A stretch of 64,000 bases of DNA from assembly GCF_900099975.1 (NCBI RefSeq), contig NZ_FNEI01000004.1:124001-188000 (forward strand), given 5' to 3'. The translations under genes and the position numbers were made by a program. The stretch comes from Arthrobacter cupressi. Its GTDB lineage: Bacteria; Actinomycetota; Actinomycetes; Actinomycetales; Micrococcaceae. Under the pieces are notes generated by a model. That model was not told the origin of the DNA. It worked only from the letters and a program-made list of their open reading frames with translations, and made no database searches. Shown one piece after another: positions 27,148 through 35,694 of this stretch (its first letter is position 1; each line of letters opens with the position of its first letter).

Positions 27148-28614
27148 TCAGTGCGCGCCGAGGCCGAGCGTGAACTGGGCGATAACCACTGAGAAGAGGT
27201 ACGAGGAGGCGATGGCGACCAGGCCCACCGGAACGATCCGCCAGCCGATGCGGCGCAGCAGCGGGATGTCCTTGCCGAGGCTCAGGCCGGCCACGGTGAG
27301 CACCACGGTGCAGATGGACAGGAAGTTGACGCTGGTGACCATGGTGATCAGGGCCTTGGCGAACGGCGAGACGGGGCTGGAGGCCAGCGCGCCCAGGGTG
27401 ATGATGAAGACCATGCTGGGCACCTTGCCGCGGCACAGCCGGGACAGGCCCAGGCCCGCCAGCAGCAGCGCATCGATAATGAGATAGCCGCCCAGGATAT
27501 TCCACGAGAAACCGCCGGCTGCGATCGAGGCGATGAAGATGCCGATCACCGTGAGGACCGGCATCGCGATGTACAGCGGGACCCGGACTGGCCCGCGATT
27601 CCCGGTGGCGTCGTCGGAGGCGTCTTCGGCAGCCGCGGATTCAGCGGCCGCAGATTCGAGCTCGGCAGTGGACGCGGCACTTGCGGCGGGAACGGCAGCT
27701 GCGGCGGTGGTGGTCGTGGCACCTGCGGCGGTCGCGGCAGCTGCGGCGGTCGCGGCACCCGCGGCGGGAACGGCGTCGGAAGCGGTCGCCAGGTGCGGGA
27801 AGCGGCGGATGAGGCTGTTGTAGATCTTGTCCGCGAGGGGAAGGGCGATCCAGATGCCCACGTAGACGCCCAGCAGGCTGGTGATGATGTTCGAGGTGCC
27901 GGCGACGGCGAAAATCTGGTCCTTCAGTTCCGGGAACTGTGCCGCGACGCTCGCGGCACCGGCGGCCATCATGGAGCCGGAGCCGACACCGGCGCCCATG
28001 GCCAGGGCGAGCGGGTCGAAGAGGCCGAGGGAGGCGGTCACGGAGGCCAGCAGGGAGATGAAGACCGCGCCGAAAATGGTGCCGAAGACGTACATCGACA
28101 GCACGCCGCGGTACGGGTGGGAGTCGGTGCCGTACTTCTCGCTGACCATGGCGAAGGAACCCTCGCGGTCAATGGAGAAGGTGGCGCCGATGGTGGCGGG
28201 ACCCATCTTCAGGAGCACGGCCAGCGGCAGCGCAAGGATGAGGGTGCCCAGCAGATGGCCGGCTTCCTGGAGCAGCAGGGCGGGTCCGGCGCGGAAGAGC
28301 AGCGGGATGTTCGGGCCGATGGTGAAGGCCAGGCTCCCCACCAGGATGAGGACTGAAACGCCCATCAGCGCCCCGGCCGCAGACTGGAACCTCCTGGGCA
28401 GCGGGCGGATCTTCTGCGATGACACGATGCCGCCGGCCAGGATGCCCCACACCATCGGCAGGATGGTGATTGCTGCGAAACCCACGGGAATGACCAGCGG
28501 ACCGACAAGCTGGCTCAGCGTCGCCAGGAGCAGCGCGAGCCCGCCGATCGGCCACAGCCATGCCAGGGAACCTCTGGTGCGCTGGGGTGCGGCGAGGAGG
28601 GTTGATGAAGTCAT
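27148..28614 (-). CDS. DUF3100 membrane protein with an Ala-rich insertion
   Basis: This 488-residue polytopic membrane protein (about ten helices) matches DUF3100. GFAAITILPMVWGILAGGIVSSQK lies near residues 44-67, LLFRAGPALLLQEAGHLLGT near residues 104-123, and LAMGAGVGSGSMMAAGAASVAA near residues 203-224. A low-complexity Ala/Thr/Ser/Glu stretch at about residues 278-335 separates the two halves. The family is transporter-like and often adjoins M20 peptidases. Here the M20 gene is directly downstream and a divergent Lrp-type regulator is upstream. The substrate is unknown. Confidence 0.87.
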   Translation of the reverse strand: MTSSTLLAAPQRTRGSLAWLWPIGGLALLLATLSQLVGPLVIPVGFAAITILPMVWGILAGGIVSSQKIRPLPRRFQSAAGALMGVSVLILVGSLAFTIGPNIPLLFRAGPALLLQEAGHLLGTLILALPLAVLLKMGPATIGATFSIDREGSFAMVSEKYGTDSHPYRGVLSMYVFGTIFGAVFISLLASVTASLGLFDPLALAMGAGVGSGSMMAAGAASVAAQFPELKDQIFAVAGTSNIITSLLGVYVGIWIALPLADKIYNSLIRRFPHLATASDAVPAAGAATAAAAATAAGATTTTAAAAVPAASAASTAELESAAAESAAAEDASDDATGNRGPVRVPLYIAMPVLTVIGIFIASIAAGGFSWNILGGYLIIDALLLAGLGLSRLCRGKVPSMVFIITLGALASSPVSPFAKALITMVTSVNFLSICTVVLTVAGLSLGKDIPLLRRIGWRIVPVGLVAIASSYLFSVVIAQFTLGLGAH

Positions 28615-28720
28615 TGGGATTCCTTGCTGGGGAGTGATGGAACCGAACGGGCTTCAAAGCTATATAACGCTCATCACACGGCCTTAGAATTGCAGGGAAT
28701 TAAGGAAAGTTGGCCGAAGA

Positions 28721-29707
28721 ATGCAGGATCTTGTTTTCGATGAGCGCGATCTGCGGCTTCTTCACGCACTGCAGGTCAGGCCCCGCGCACCGTGGACTGC
28801 GCTGGCTCCAGTGGTTGGCGCGGACCCGGTCACGCTCGCCCGGCGGTGGGAGCAACTGCAGGCGCAGGGGCTGGCGTGGATGGGTTGCTACACGGGGCGA
28901 GGCACCGACGTCGTCACGGCAATCCTGGAGATCGAATGCTCGCCCGCCAGTATGTCCCCGGTGGCCGAGCAATTGGCGGGCGATCCGGAAGTCTTGACTA
29001 TCGACCTGACAGCCGGCGGCCGGGACATGATCGTCACCCTGATGTGCTCCGACGACGCCGAACTTTCCCGCTACGTGCTGGACCGGCTCTCTGCCGTGGA
29101 AGGCATCCGCAGCATGCGTACGCACCGGTCCATCCAGGTAGTGGCGGACGCCCAGGTCTGGCGGCTGCGCTCACTCAGCCAGGGCGAGGTACGGACGCTG
29201 GAACGGGACGTACCGGCGCCGAAGGAGGTCCTGTCCCGGGTTCCTGCGGACGTCGAGGGTGCCCTGCTCCGGATAATGCGTGAGGACGCCCGCGCCTCCA
29301 TGTCCAGGATTTCCGGCGAACTAGGCATCAGCCAGGCGCGGACCCGGAGCGCTCTCAGCACCGTGCTTGCCCAGCAGCGCGTGGTTATCCGCCTGGAGGT
29401 GGCCCGGCCGTATTCGGGTTGGCCGGTGTACGTGTGGTTCTTCATGCGGGTCCCGGCAACCCACGTGGGTTCCGTGGCCGGGAAGCTGGTGGGCCTGGAC
29501 GAGGTCCGTCTGGTCACCACCACGGTGGGCAACTATTCGCTGGTGGTGGCGGTATGGCTGCGCCGCATCGAAGACATCACCCTCCTGGAGCGGCATCTCG
29601 GCGAGCGCCTGCCGTTCGCCGAGATCGTGGACCGCTCGATCGTGCTGCGCACCCCGAAGCACCTTGGCATTCGCTTGGACGCCTCGGGGCGGCGGATTGT
29701 GGTTTAA
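28721..29707 (+). CDS. Tandem Lrp/AsnC-type transcriptional regulator
   Basis: The 328-residue protein is a double Lrp. Its first half has a helix-turn-helix (LHALQVRPRAPWTALAPVVGADPVTLARRWEQLQAQGL) plus an effector domain. From about residue 182 a second HTH follows (EGALLRIMREDARASMSRISGELGISQARTRSALSTVLAQQRV), and then a second RAM-like domain ending in FAEIVDRSIVLRTPKHLG. It diverges from the DUF3100-M20 operon with 106 bases between starts. It probably responds to an amino acid or dipeptide linked to that pathway. Confidence 0.88.
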   Translation: MQDLVFDERDLRLLHALQVRPRAPWTALAPVVGADPVTLARRWEQLQAQGLAWMGCYTGRGTDVVTAILEIECSPASMSPVAEQLAGDPEVLTIDLTAGGRDMIVTLMCSDDAELSRYVLDRLSAVEGIRSMRTHRSIQVVADAQVWRLRSLSQGEVRTLERDVPAPKEVLSRVPADVEGALLRIMREDARASMSRISGELGISQARTRSALSTVLAQQRVVIRLEVARPYSGWPVYVWFFMRVPATHVGSVAGKLVGLDEVRLVTTTVGNYSLVVAVWLRRIEDITLLERHLGERLPFAEIVDRSIVLRTPKHLGIRLDASGRRIVV

Positions 29708-29730
29708 GGCGCGACGACGGCGGCTCGCTT

Positions 29731-29783
29731 GGCCTGCGTCCGGAGGCGGGCGGCACCGGCCTGCGTCCGGAGGCGGCGGCACC
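29731..29783. repeat. Two-unit tandem repeat (27 and 26 bp)
   Basis: Units 29731-29757 and 29758-29783 are identical except for one missing G. Each starts GGCCTGCGTCCGGAGGCGG. It lies between the Lrp gene and the DUF222 gene. I see no function. It may be a small slippage-prone repeat. Confidence 0.8.
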
Positions 29784-29856
29784 GGCGTCGAACGCTCGCC
29801 CAGCCCGAGCATCAACGCCCGCTAAAAATGTCAGAGCCTGGTGATGTGATGGATTC

Positions 29857-31437
29857 ATGGAGGTCACCACCAGTCCGGACGGAAGGGCACCGCAAACCGA
29901 TGCGGTGACCGATCCCTTGCTGGTGCTTGATGGACTGGTCTCTACCTTGCAGTCCGTGGAGTCGGCGATCGCCGGGTTGCAGGCCTTGCGGGAGTACACA
30001 CTTGCCCTCGCGTCCCGCGTCGCGGACGTGCTGGCCGATGAGGACATCCACGACGACGGCGTGCGGCCGGGTCTCAACGCCGCCGCTCGGTGGGACGCGG
30101 CGGAGCTGGCACAGCGTGCTGTGGCGGCCGAGATCGCCACGGCGACCCGCACCAACGACCGCACCATCCAACGGCAGCTGGGCCAGGCCGTCGAACTCCT
30201 GGACCGTTTCCCTTTGACGTTCGGAGCCCTCGCGCACGGCCGGATCAGCCTGGCCCACGCCCGGGTGATCCAGGACGCCGGAAGCGCTCTGGAAGACCCT
30301 GCTGCCTTGTCCTCGTACGAGGCCGTCGTGGTGGCCTGCGCCGAACGGCAGGCTCCCGGGCGGGTGCGGCGCCTGGCCGTCCGCGAAGCCGAGAAAGCCC
30401 AGCCCGAACCCTTGAACATCCGGCATGAACGCGCCCGAGAGGAACGCCGTGTGTGGATCACACCGCTGCCGGACGGCATGGCTGAACTTGCCGCCGTCCT
30501 GCCCGCAGCCGTGGCCTACGGCATCCACGACCGCCTCACCCAAATGGCCAAGACCCACGCGGACCTGGCGCGAGAACAGGCAACAGCAGCATCCGGCCGG
30601 CCCACCGGAGCTGCCGGCAGCTTGGACCAGCGCAGCACCGATCAACGCACCGCCGATCAACGCAGCACCGACCAGCCCACCACCGATCAGCTCACCATAG
30701 ACCAGCTCCGCGCCGACCTCCTCGCGGATCTGCTGCTCCGCGGCGCTCCCGCCGGCCACGACACCCCGGACAGTCTCCTCGCAGCCATCACCGCCCGGGT
30801 GGACGTCACCGTCCCCGTGCTGACCCTGATCGGCCAGGAAGGCGCCGCGACGTCCAATGGCTCAGCTGGCAGAGCTTTCGGGACCGACACATCAGGCAAC
30901 ACCGCCAGGGCCGCAGCCCCCGGCACCGCGACCTCACAGGTCCCCGCCGAGCTGGACGGGCGCCACCCCATCGACCCCGCCACCGCAAGCATTCTCGCCG
31001 GCCAGGCCGCCGCCTGGACCAGGGTCCTCACGGATCCCATTAGCGGCGCCGTCCTAGCTGTCGACAGGTACCGGCCCGGCGAAGACCTCAAACGCCTCCT
31101 CACCGCCCGCGACACCAGATGCCGCTTCCCCGGCTGCGGAATCAAAGCCCGGGATCTTGACCTGGACCACACCCACGACGCCGCACTGGGCGGACCCACC
31201 GAAACCGGAAACCTCGCCGGACTCTGCCGGCGCCACCACATGCTCAAGCACCACTCACGATGGAAACTCCGGCAAACCGGAGCCGGGGTCCTCGAATGGA
31301 CCAGCCCCACCGGCCGAAAACACACCGACCACCCACCCATACCCGCGACCGACACCGCGCCGGGTGCCCCGGGCCAAGGACTGACGGGCCGCCAAAGGTG
31401 GTCGCCGGGTCATGACTCCGGCCCGCCACCCTTCTGA
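29857..31437 (+). CDS. DUF222 / 13E12-repeat HNH endonuclease-like protein
   Basis: The 526-residue protein has a DUF222 helical domain (about residues 25-250) and a C-terminal HNH domain at about residues 415-470. DTRCRFPGCGIKARDLDLDHTHDAALGGPTETGNLAGLCRRHHMLKHH contains the CxxC...DH...N...H pattern. Such proteins are multicopy in Actinobacteria and often considered mobile. Residues about 258-285 are a degenerate S/T-x-DQ repeat. The C-terminal tail is Pro-rich. Catalytic residues are intact, but the target is unknown. The start is ATG 29857. Confidence 0.92.
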   Translation: MEVTTSPDGRAPQTDAVTDPLLVLDGLVSTLQSVESAIAGLQALREYTLALASRVADVLADEDIHDDGVRPGLNAAARWDAAELAQRAVAAEIATATRTNDRTIQRQLGQAVELLDRFPLTFGALAHGRISLAHARVIQDAGSALEDPAALSSYEAVVVACAERQAPGRVRRLAVREAEKAQPEPLNIRHERAREERRVWITPLPDGMAELAAVLPAAVAYGIHDRLTQMAKTHADLAREQATAASGRPTGAAGSLDQRSTDQRTADQRSTDQPTTDQLTIDQLRADLLADLLLRGAPAGHDTPDSLLAAITARVDVTVPVLTLIGQEGAATSNGSAGRAFGTDTSGNTARAAAPGTATSQVPAELDGRHPIDPATASILAGQAAAWTRVLTDPISGAVLAVDRYRPGEDLKRLLTARDTRCRFPGCGIKARDLDLDHTHDAALGGPTETGNLAGLCRRHHMLKHHSRWKLRQTGAGVLEWTSPTGRKHTDHPPIPATDTAPGAPGQGLTGRQRWSPGHDSGPPPF

Positions 31438-31454
31438 CCGCCGTCTCTTACGGG

Positions 31455-32033
31455 CTACGGCTTCTCTACTCCTGGCGTGGTGCTGTCCCGTCCAACCACG
31501 TCTCCGTTCCCGCCGGTTGAATCAGGGAGCCGAAAGGCGAACCTATCCTCCGGAGACCACACATGCTGGTCATCGCACCGGTAGCCGCGCAGCCACAACC
31601 GCCCATCCACAACACGAAGGTAGAAGCCCTTCGGATACTCGTCATCGTCGCTCAGGGGCAGCGAAGCAACCGTCACAGCTCCCCGGGGTGCCCGCCCCGA
31701 GGACATTAAAGAGTCGAGCGCAGCCGTCTGGGTTTGCAGAGCAAGGCGCAGGTACGGACCCATGTCAGGCGGGCAAAGCAGGAGCCCCTGCTTCAGCGCG
31801 GCCGAGAAGATCTCAGACAGCACCGCACCACCGGACAAACCCAGGTCAGCTACCGTTCGTTCGACGATGACAACGTCCTGCCCCGTCCTGTCGTCAAAAG
31901 CCGCGTTCTCGAACAGGACCTCAGCGTGGGCATTGCGCAGGACGTCAGCCGAGTCGAGTGCGCTCAGGAGTTCTTCACGGGAGAGTCCGCCGACCCGCAA
32001 GGACAAAGAATCTCCGTTGCCTGTGTCTTCCAT
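31455..32033 (-). CDS. Hypothetical protein (192 aa)
   Basis: I cannot name this family with confidence. The soluble protein contains a charged N-terminal helix (LSREELLSALDSADVLRNAHAEVL) and DVVIVERTVADLGLSGGAVLSEIFSAALKQGLLLCPPDMGPYLRLAL. A beta-rich C-terminal part follows (GFYLRVVDGRLWLRGYRCDDQHVWSPEDRFAFRLP). The CPPxxGPxLRL block followed by a domain with a Trp-rich strand recalls scattered conserved hypothetical proteins of accessory regions. It lies between a DUF222-HNH gene and the C45/ABC operon, which fits accessory DNA. The 5' region has only a weak ribosome site. Confidence 0.7.
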   Translation of the reverse strand: MEDTGNGDSLSLRVGGLSREELLSALDSADVLRNAHAEVLFENAAFDDRTGQDVVIVERTVADLGLSGGAVLSEIFSAALKQGLLLCPPDMGPYLRLALQTQTAALDSLMSSGRAPRGAVTVASLPLSDDDEYPKGFYLRVVDGRLWLRGYRCDDQHVWSPEDRFAFRLPDSTGGNGDVVGRDSTTPGVEKP

Positions 32034-32051
32034 AGCTCCTCAGCCTAACCC

Positions 32052-33137
32052 TCACCCCACCGGCGGCGTCAGCGCCAGCCACTCCTGGCCTTGGGCGTCG
32101 AGCGGGGTACCGTTCGCCACGCGCATCTCCCGCTTGCGGTTCTCCATGGTGATGGTGGCGAGCGTGGCCCAGCGCCTGCCGAACTCGGCGTCGGGCGCCG
32201 GGATGCAGCAGAGGCCCGGCTCGCCGGGACCGGAGTACAGGAACGGCACAATCTCCTCCACGCTGTCCGGCAAGGGGCGCCCGTCAAGCAGAGCCAGCCG
32301 GGACTGCACCAGGGCAAGACGCTGCTGGGAATCGGGGTCGTAGAGCCCGGGTTTCTCCCCCGCCGCCAGCCCCGGGTCCAGGAAGTGGTTGGTGTGCGCC
32401 AGTGTGCCGTTCTCCGGCTGGATGAGCACGGCCGCGCCCGGGCCGATCTCGGCCGTCACCGCGGAGGACTCATCCATGAGGGTCAGCGCGGTTGAAGTGG
32501 TGGCGCCGGCGGAGCACACAATGTCCACGGCGTCGGCCACGGACGAAGCGTTGGCCAGGACCTCGGCTGCGATGAGGTGGACCGGAACGCCGGCGGGCCG
32601 GTCGTCGCGGTGGCCGAGGATGTTCAAGAACACCGACACCCCGGCGTCGTTCATGCCGATCTTGCCCAGCATGCCGTGCTCGGTGAGTCCCACGAAGGAC
32701 CGCGCCGGGCCGGCCACGGACTGCAGGTGCCAGTACGGGTCCAGTTCCTCGTGCCAGTCCCAGGTCTGCACGCCAAACACGTGGCTGCCCGCACGCCCGA
32801 TCGTGGAGCACTCGCCGGGCCTGGCGCCAAGCGCCTGGGAAAGGATTTCGGTACGTCCGTTCAGCGCCGCGATCTGCCAGGTTTCGACGCCGGCGCCGTC
32901 TGCCGTGCCGCTCATCTCCGCGGCGAGCCGCGGCGACCAGGAGGCGACGACGTCGAGCAGCCGCTCAGCGTTGGACCTCACCGTGGCCTCCCGGAGTCCG
33001 ACCGTGCGGAACAAGCGGAAATAGGTGTCGAGGCCGCCGAGCAGTTCCGCGCCCAGCGCGGCACCGCGCTGCTTTCCGCGCTCGTAAGGATCCGGGCTGT
33101 CGAGGGCGATGACGGTGCGGATGGTTGGATTCTTCAT
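32052..33137 (-). CDS. C45-family Ntn-hydrolase (acyl-CoA:6-APA acyltransferase-like)
   Basis: The 361-residue protein resembles peptidase family C45, whose precursors cut themselves to expose an N-terminal Cys nucleophile. The expected cleavage site is GARPGECSTIG, before Cys110, and the partner region is VQTWDWHEEL near residues 121-130. GMLGKIGMNDAGVSVFLNIL and NHFLDPGL are also typical. Characterised relatives act on penicillins, acyl-peptides or amides. I start at ATG 33137, which leaves 10 bases after the upstream ABC gene. A TTG at 33179 would overlap that gene. It is the last gene of the LacI-flanked transporter operon. Confidence 0.83.
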   Translation of the reverse strand: MKNPTIRTVIALDSPDPYERGKQRGAALGAELLGGLDTYFRLFRTVGLREATVRSNAERLLDVVASWSPRLAAEMSGTADGAGVETWQIAALNGRTEILSQALGARPGECSTIGRAGSHVFGVQTWDWHEELDPYWHLQSVAGPARSFVGLTEHGMLGKIGMNDAGVSVFLNILGHRDDRPAGVPVHLIAAEVLANASSVADAVDIVCSAGATTSTALTLMDESSAVTAEIGPGAAVLIQPENGTLAHTNHFLDPGLAAGEKPGLYDPDSQQRLALVQSRLALLDGRPLPDSVEEIVPFLYSGPGEPGLCCIPAPDAEFGRRWATLATITMENRKREMRVANGTPLDAQGQEWLALTPPVG

Positions 33138-33147
33138 AAGGCTTCGT

Positions 33148-33978
33148 CTAGCTCGCAATCTCTGAGTTAAGGTGGTCAATCACGCCGCGCCGGGGCTTCC
33201 AGCCCGGCTTCGGCGCGCACTCCAGCAGGAGTTTCGTATAGGGGGAACGCGGACGGTCCAGGACATCGCCCACGGAACCGCGTTCGAGGACCTGGCCGTG
33301 GCGCATCACCAGTACATCGTCGGCGATGGTGCGGACCACGGAGAGGTCGTGGGTGATGAAGAGGTAGCTCAGCCCCTTGTCCCGCCGCAGCTCGTGGAGC
33401 AGGTCCAGGACCTGGGCCTGCACCGAGACGTCCAGTGCGGACACCGCTTCGTCCAGGACAATCACCTGGGGTTCGGCGGCGAAGGCCCGCGCGATGGCCA
33501 CGCGCTGCTTCTGCCCGCCGGACAGGTTCGCCGGCAGGGACTGGGCATGCGCGTCCGTGAGCCCCACGCTCCGGAAAAGCTCCGAAACCCGCGCCCTCCG
33601 CTCGGCAGCGCTGAGCCGGAAATGCGCCCGGAGCACCTCGTCGACGGCGGCGCCCACCGGCAGCCGACGGTTGAGGGAGCCGTTGGGGTCCTGGAAGACC
33701 ATCTGCACTGCGCGGGCCCGCCGCCGCTGTTCGCGCCGCCGGAGCGAAGCCGTCACCGGGGATCCGGCGATCCTCACCTCGCCGGAATCCTTCGTTTCCA
33801 GACCCACCAGCACGCGGGCCAGGGTGGTCTTGCCGGATCCGGACTCACCCACAACGGCCAGGCAACTGCCTTCACGGACGGTGACGGACACGTCGTCGAG
33901 CGCCCGCACGGGTTCGTGCTTTCCGCCCACGCGGAAGGTCTTGTTGAGTCCGGAGATCTCGATGATGTTGCTGCTCAC
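33148..33978 (-). CDS. Peptide-type ABC transporter ATP-binding protein (OppF/DppF-like)
   Basis: The 276-residue ATPase has Walker A VVGESGSGKTTLARVL (residues about 39-54), the Q-loop region and the ABC signature LPANLSGGQKQRVAIARAF. Walker B is VIVLDEAVSALDVSVQ, with the switch His in LFITHDLSVV. It lacks the full OppF C-terminal oligopeptide zinc motif but has the usual ECAPKPGW tail position. Its start overlaps the preceding ATPase gene by four bases (ATGA). Confidence 0.93.
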   Translation of the reverse strand: MSSNIIEISGLNKTFRVGGKHEPVRALDDVSVTVREGSCLAVVGESGSGKTTLARVLVGLETKDSGEVRIAGSPVTASLRRREQRRRARAVQMVFQDPNGSLNRRLPVGAAVDEVLRAHFRLSAAERRARVSELFRSVGLTDAHAQSLPANLSGGQKQRVAIARAFAAEPQVIVLDEAVSALDVSVQAQVLDLLHELRRDKGLSYLFITHDLSVVRTIADDVLVMRHGQVLERGSVGDVLDRPRSPYTKLLLECAPKPGWKPRRGVIDHLNSEIAS

Positions 33979-34799
33979 AGGGTGCTTCCGATCTCTGGTT
34001 GCGTCGCGGGAACCGCTTGAACACCGTCCAGCGTGGGCCGGATGCTCATGAGCATCCGGGTGTAGGGGTGCTGCGGGTTGTCGCGGATCTGTTCCGGCGT
34101 GCCGATTTCCACAATCTCCCCGTACCGCATCACCGCGAGCCGGTCCGTGACGGCGGCGGCGAGGTCCAGGTCGTGGGTCACGAAGATCATGGACATGCCC
34201 AGGTCCCGCCGCTTCTCGTCGAGGATGGCCGCCACCTCGGCCTGGGTGGTGACATCCAGGGCGGTGGTGGGTTCGTCCGCGAGCAGGAGGTCCGGTTTGC
34301 CGGAAATCGCCCCGGCGATCACCACGCGCTGCAGCATGCCGCCGGAGAGCTGGTGCGGGAAGGACTTCAGCACGCGGTCCACGCTGCGGATGCCCACCTG
34401 CTCCAGCAGCTCCCCTGCCCGCAACCGCGCGGCACGGGCATCGCGGAGCTCCGGCATGCCCTCCAGGAGGTACGTCTCGATCGGCAGCACCGGGTTGAGC
34501 GCCGCATGCGGGTTCTGCGAGATCAGGGCGATCCGGCCGGCCCGTACCCGGCGCATCTTGTCCGTGGGCAGCGAACGGAGGTTCTCGCCGTCGAACATGA
34601 TCCGGCCGCCGACCACCGCGTTGCGCGGCCCGATCCCGAGGATGCAGCGCAGCGTCATGGACTTTCCGCTGCCGGATTCGCCCACCAGGCCGATCGCCTC
34701 GCCGCGGCCGAGCTCCAGGGAAACCCCCTTCAGCACCGGCTTCAGCGCACCCGAATCCGGGTCCTTGATGCCGAGTTCCAAGTTCTCGATGGCAATCAT
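33975..34799 (-). CDS. Peptide-type ABC transporter ATP-binding protein (OppD/DppD-like)
   Basis: The 274-residue ATPase starts at ATG 34799 (MIAIENLELGIKDPDSG). It has Walker A LVGESGSGKSMTLRCIL, the signature FPHQLSGGMLQRVVIAGA, Walker B LLLADEPTTALDVTTQ and the switch His in IFVTHDLDLA. The C-terminal NPQHPYTRMLMSIRPTLDG is the usual OppD-type element. Its gene overlaps both neighbours by four bases, which marks a tightly coupled operon. Confidence 0.93.
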   Translation of the reverse strand: MIAIENLELGIKDPDSGALKPVLKGVSLELGRGEAIGLVGESGSGKSMTLRCILGIGPRNAVVGGRIMFDGENLRSLPTDKMRRVRAGRIALISQNPHAALNPVLPIETYLLEGMPELRDARAARLRAGELLEQVGIRSVDRVLKSFPHQLSGGMLQRVVIAGAISGKPDLLLADEPTTALDVTTQAEVAAILDEKRRDLGMSMIFVTHDLDLAAAVTDRLAVMRYGEIVEIGTPEQIRDNPQHPYTRMLMSIRPTLDGVQAVPATQPEIGSTL

Positions 34800-35689
34800 G
34801 ACTTGCTCCTTCCCGCCGCAGCGCGACCGCCCAGCCGTTCGCCGATGTAGGCCATGGCCGCCACCGTGACCACGATGCACAGACCCGCGTACAGGCTCTG
34901 CTCCGGGAAACCCTGCTGCAGGGACTCCTGGCCGTTCGAAATCATCAGGCCCCAGTCGGCTTCCGGCGGTTGAATGCCCAGGCCCAGGAAGGACAGCGCC
35001 GCCAGGTCCACGATCGCGTAGCCGAAGTTGATGGTGGAACCCGTGAGGATCTGGGTCCAGACGTTGGGCAGGATGTGCCGCACCGTGATGGTGAAGCCGT
35101 TGATTCCCTGCAGTTCCGCGGCCTTCACGTACGGCAGGCTCCGTTCGCGCAGGGCCACGCTGCGGATCACCCGTGCGCTGTACGGGATGTAGGCGATCGC
35201 CAACGCGATGGAGGCCGTGACCAGCCCGGGGCCGAAGATCGCCACGGCGAGGATCGCCAGCAGCAGGCTCGGGAACGCGAACAGGACATCCAGCACCCGG
35301 CCCAGGAAGGCGTCCACCTTGCCGCCGAACCAGACGGCGGTGAGCGCCAGCGCGGAGCCGGCCACCGCCGTCGCGCCCACCACGATCAGCGGGCCCAGCA
35401 GGCTGGTGCGGGCCCCGGCGAGCAGCCGGGAGAAGATGTCGCGCCCGGCCTGGTCGGTGCCGAGCAGGTGCTCGGCACTCGAGCCGAGGTGCCGCTGGGT
35501 GACCGAACCCACTGTGGGGTCGTAGGGTGCCAGGAACTGCCCGACGACGGCGGCCAGCACCACGGCGCCGACCACGCCGACGCAGGCCATGCCTGTCCAG
35601 CCAAGACGGCGGCGGGCGGCTGCCAGCCGGTTGCTAGGGGCGGCGGGGGCGGCCAAAGCTGCCGCGGGCGCCTTTTCCTTGATAGCCAT
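34796..35689 (-). CDS. Peptide-type ABC transporter permease (OppC/DppC-like)
   Basis: The 297-residue permease starts at ATG 35689 (MAIKEKAPAAAL) and has about six membrane helices. LLGTDQAGRDIFSRLLAGARTSL near residues 76-98 and the EAA-loop region YVKAAELQGINGFTITVRHILPNVWTQILTG are diagnostic of OppC/DppC. ALSFLGLGIQPPEADWGLMISNGQ is also diagnostic. The same open frame continues upstream into the antisense shadow of the neighbouring permease, which I reject as coding. Confidence 0.92.
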   Translation of the reverse strand: MAIKEKAPAAALAAPAAPSNRLAAARRRLGWTGMACVGVVGAVVLAAVVGQFLAPYDPTVGSVTQRHLGSSAEHLLGTDQAGRDIFSRLLAGARTSLLGPLIVVGATAVAGSALALTAVWFGGKVDAFLGRVLDVLFAFPSLLLAILAVAIFGPGLVTASIALAIAYIPYSARVIRSVALRERSLPYVKAAELQGINGFTITVRHILPNVWTQILTGSTINFGYAIVDLAALSFLGLGIQPPEADWGLMISNGQESLQQGFPEQSLYAGLCIVVTVAAMAYIGERLGGRAAAGRSKS

Positions 35690-35694
35690 GTCTC

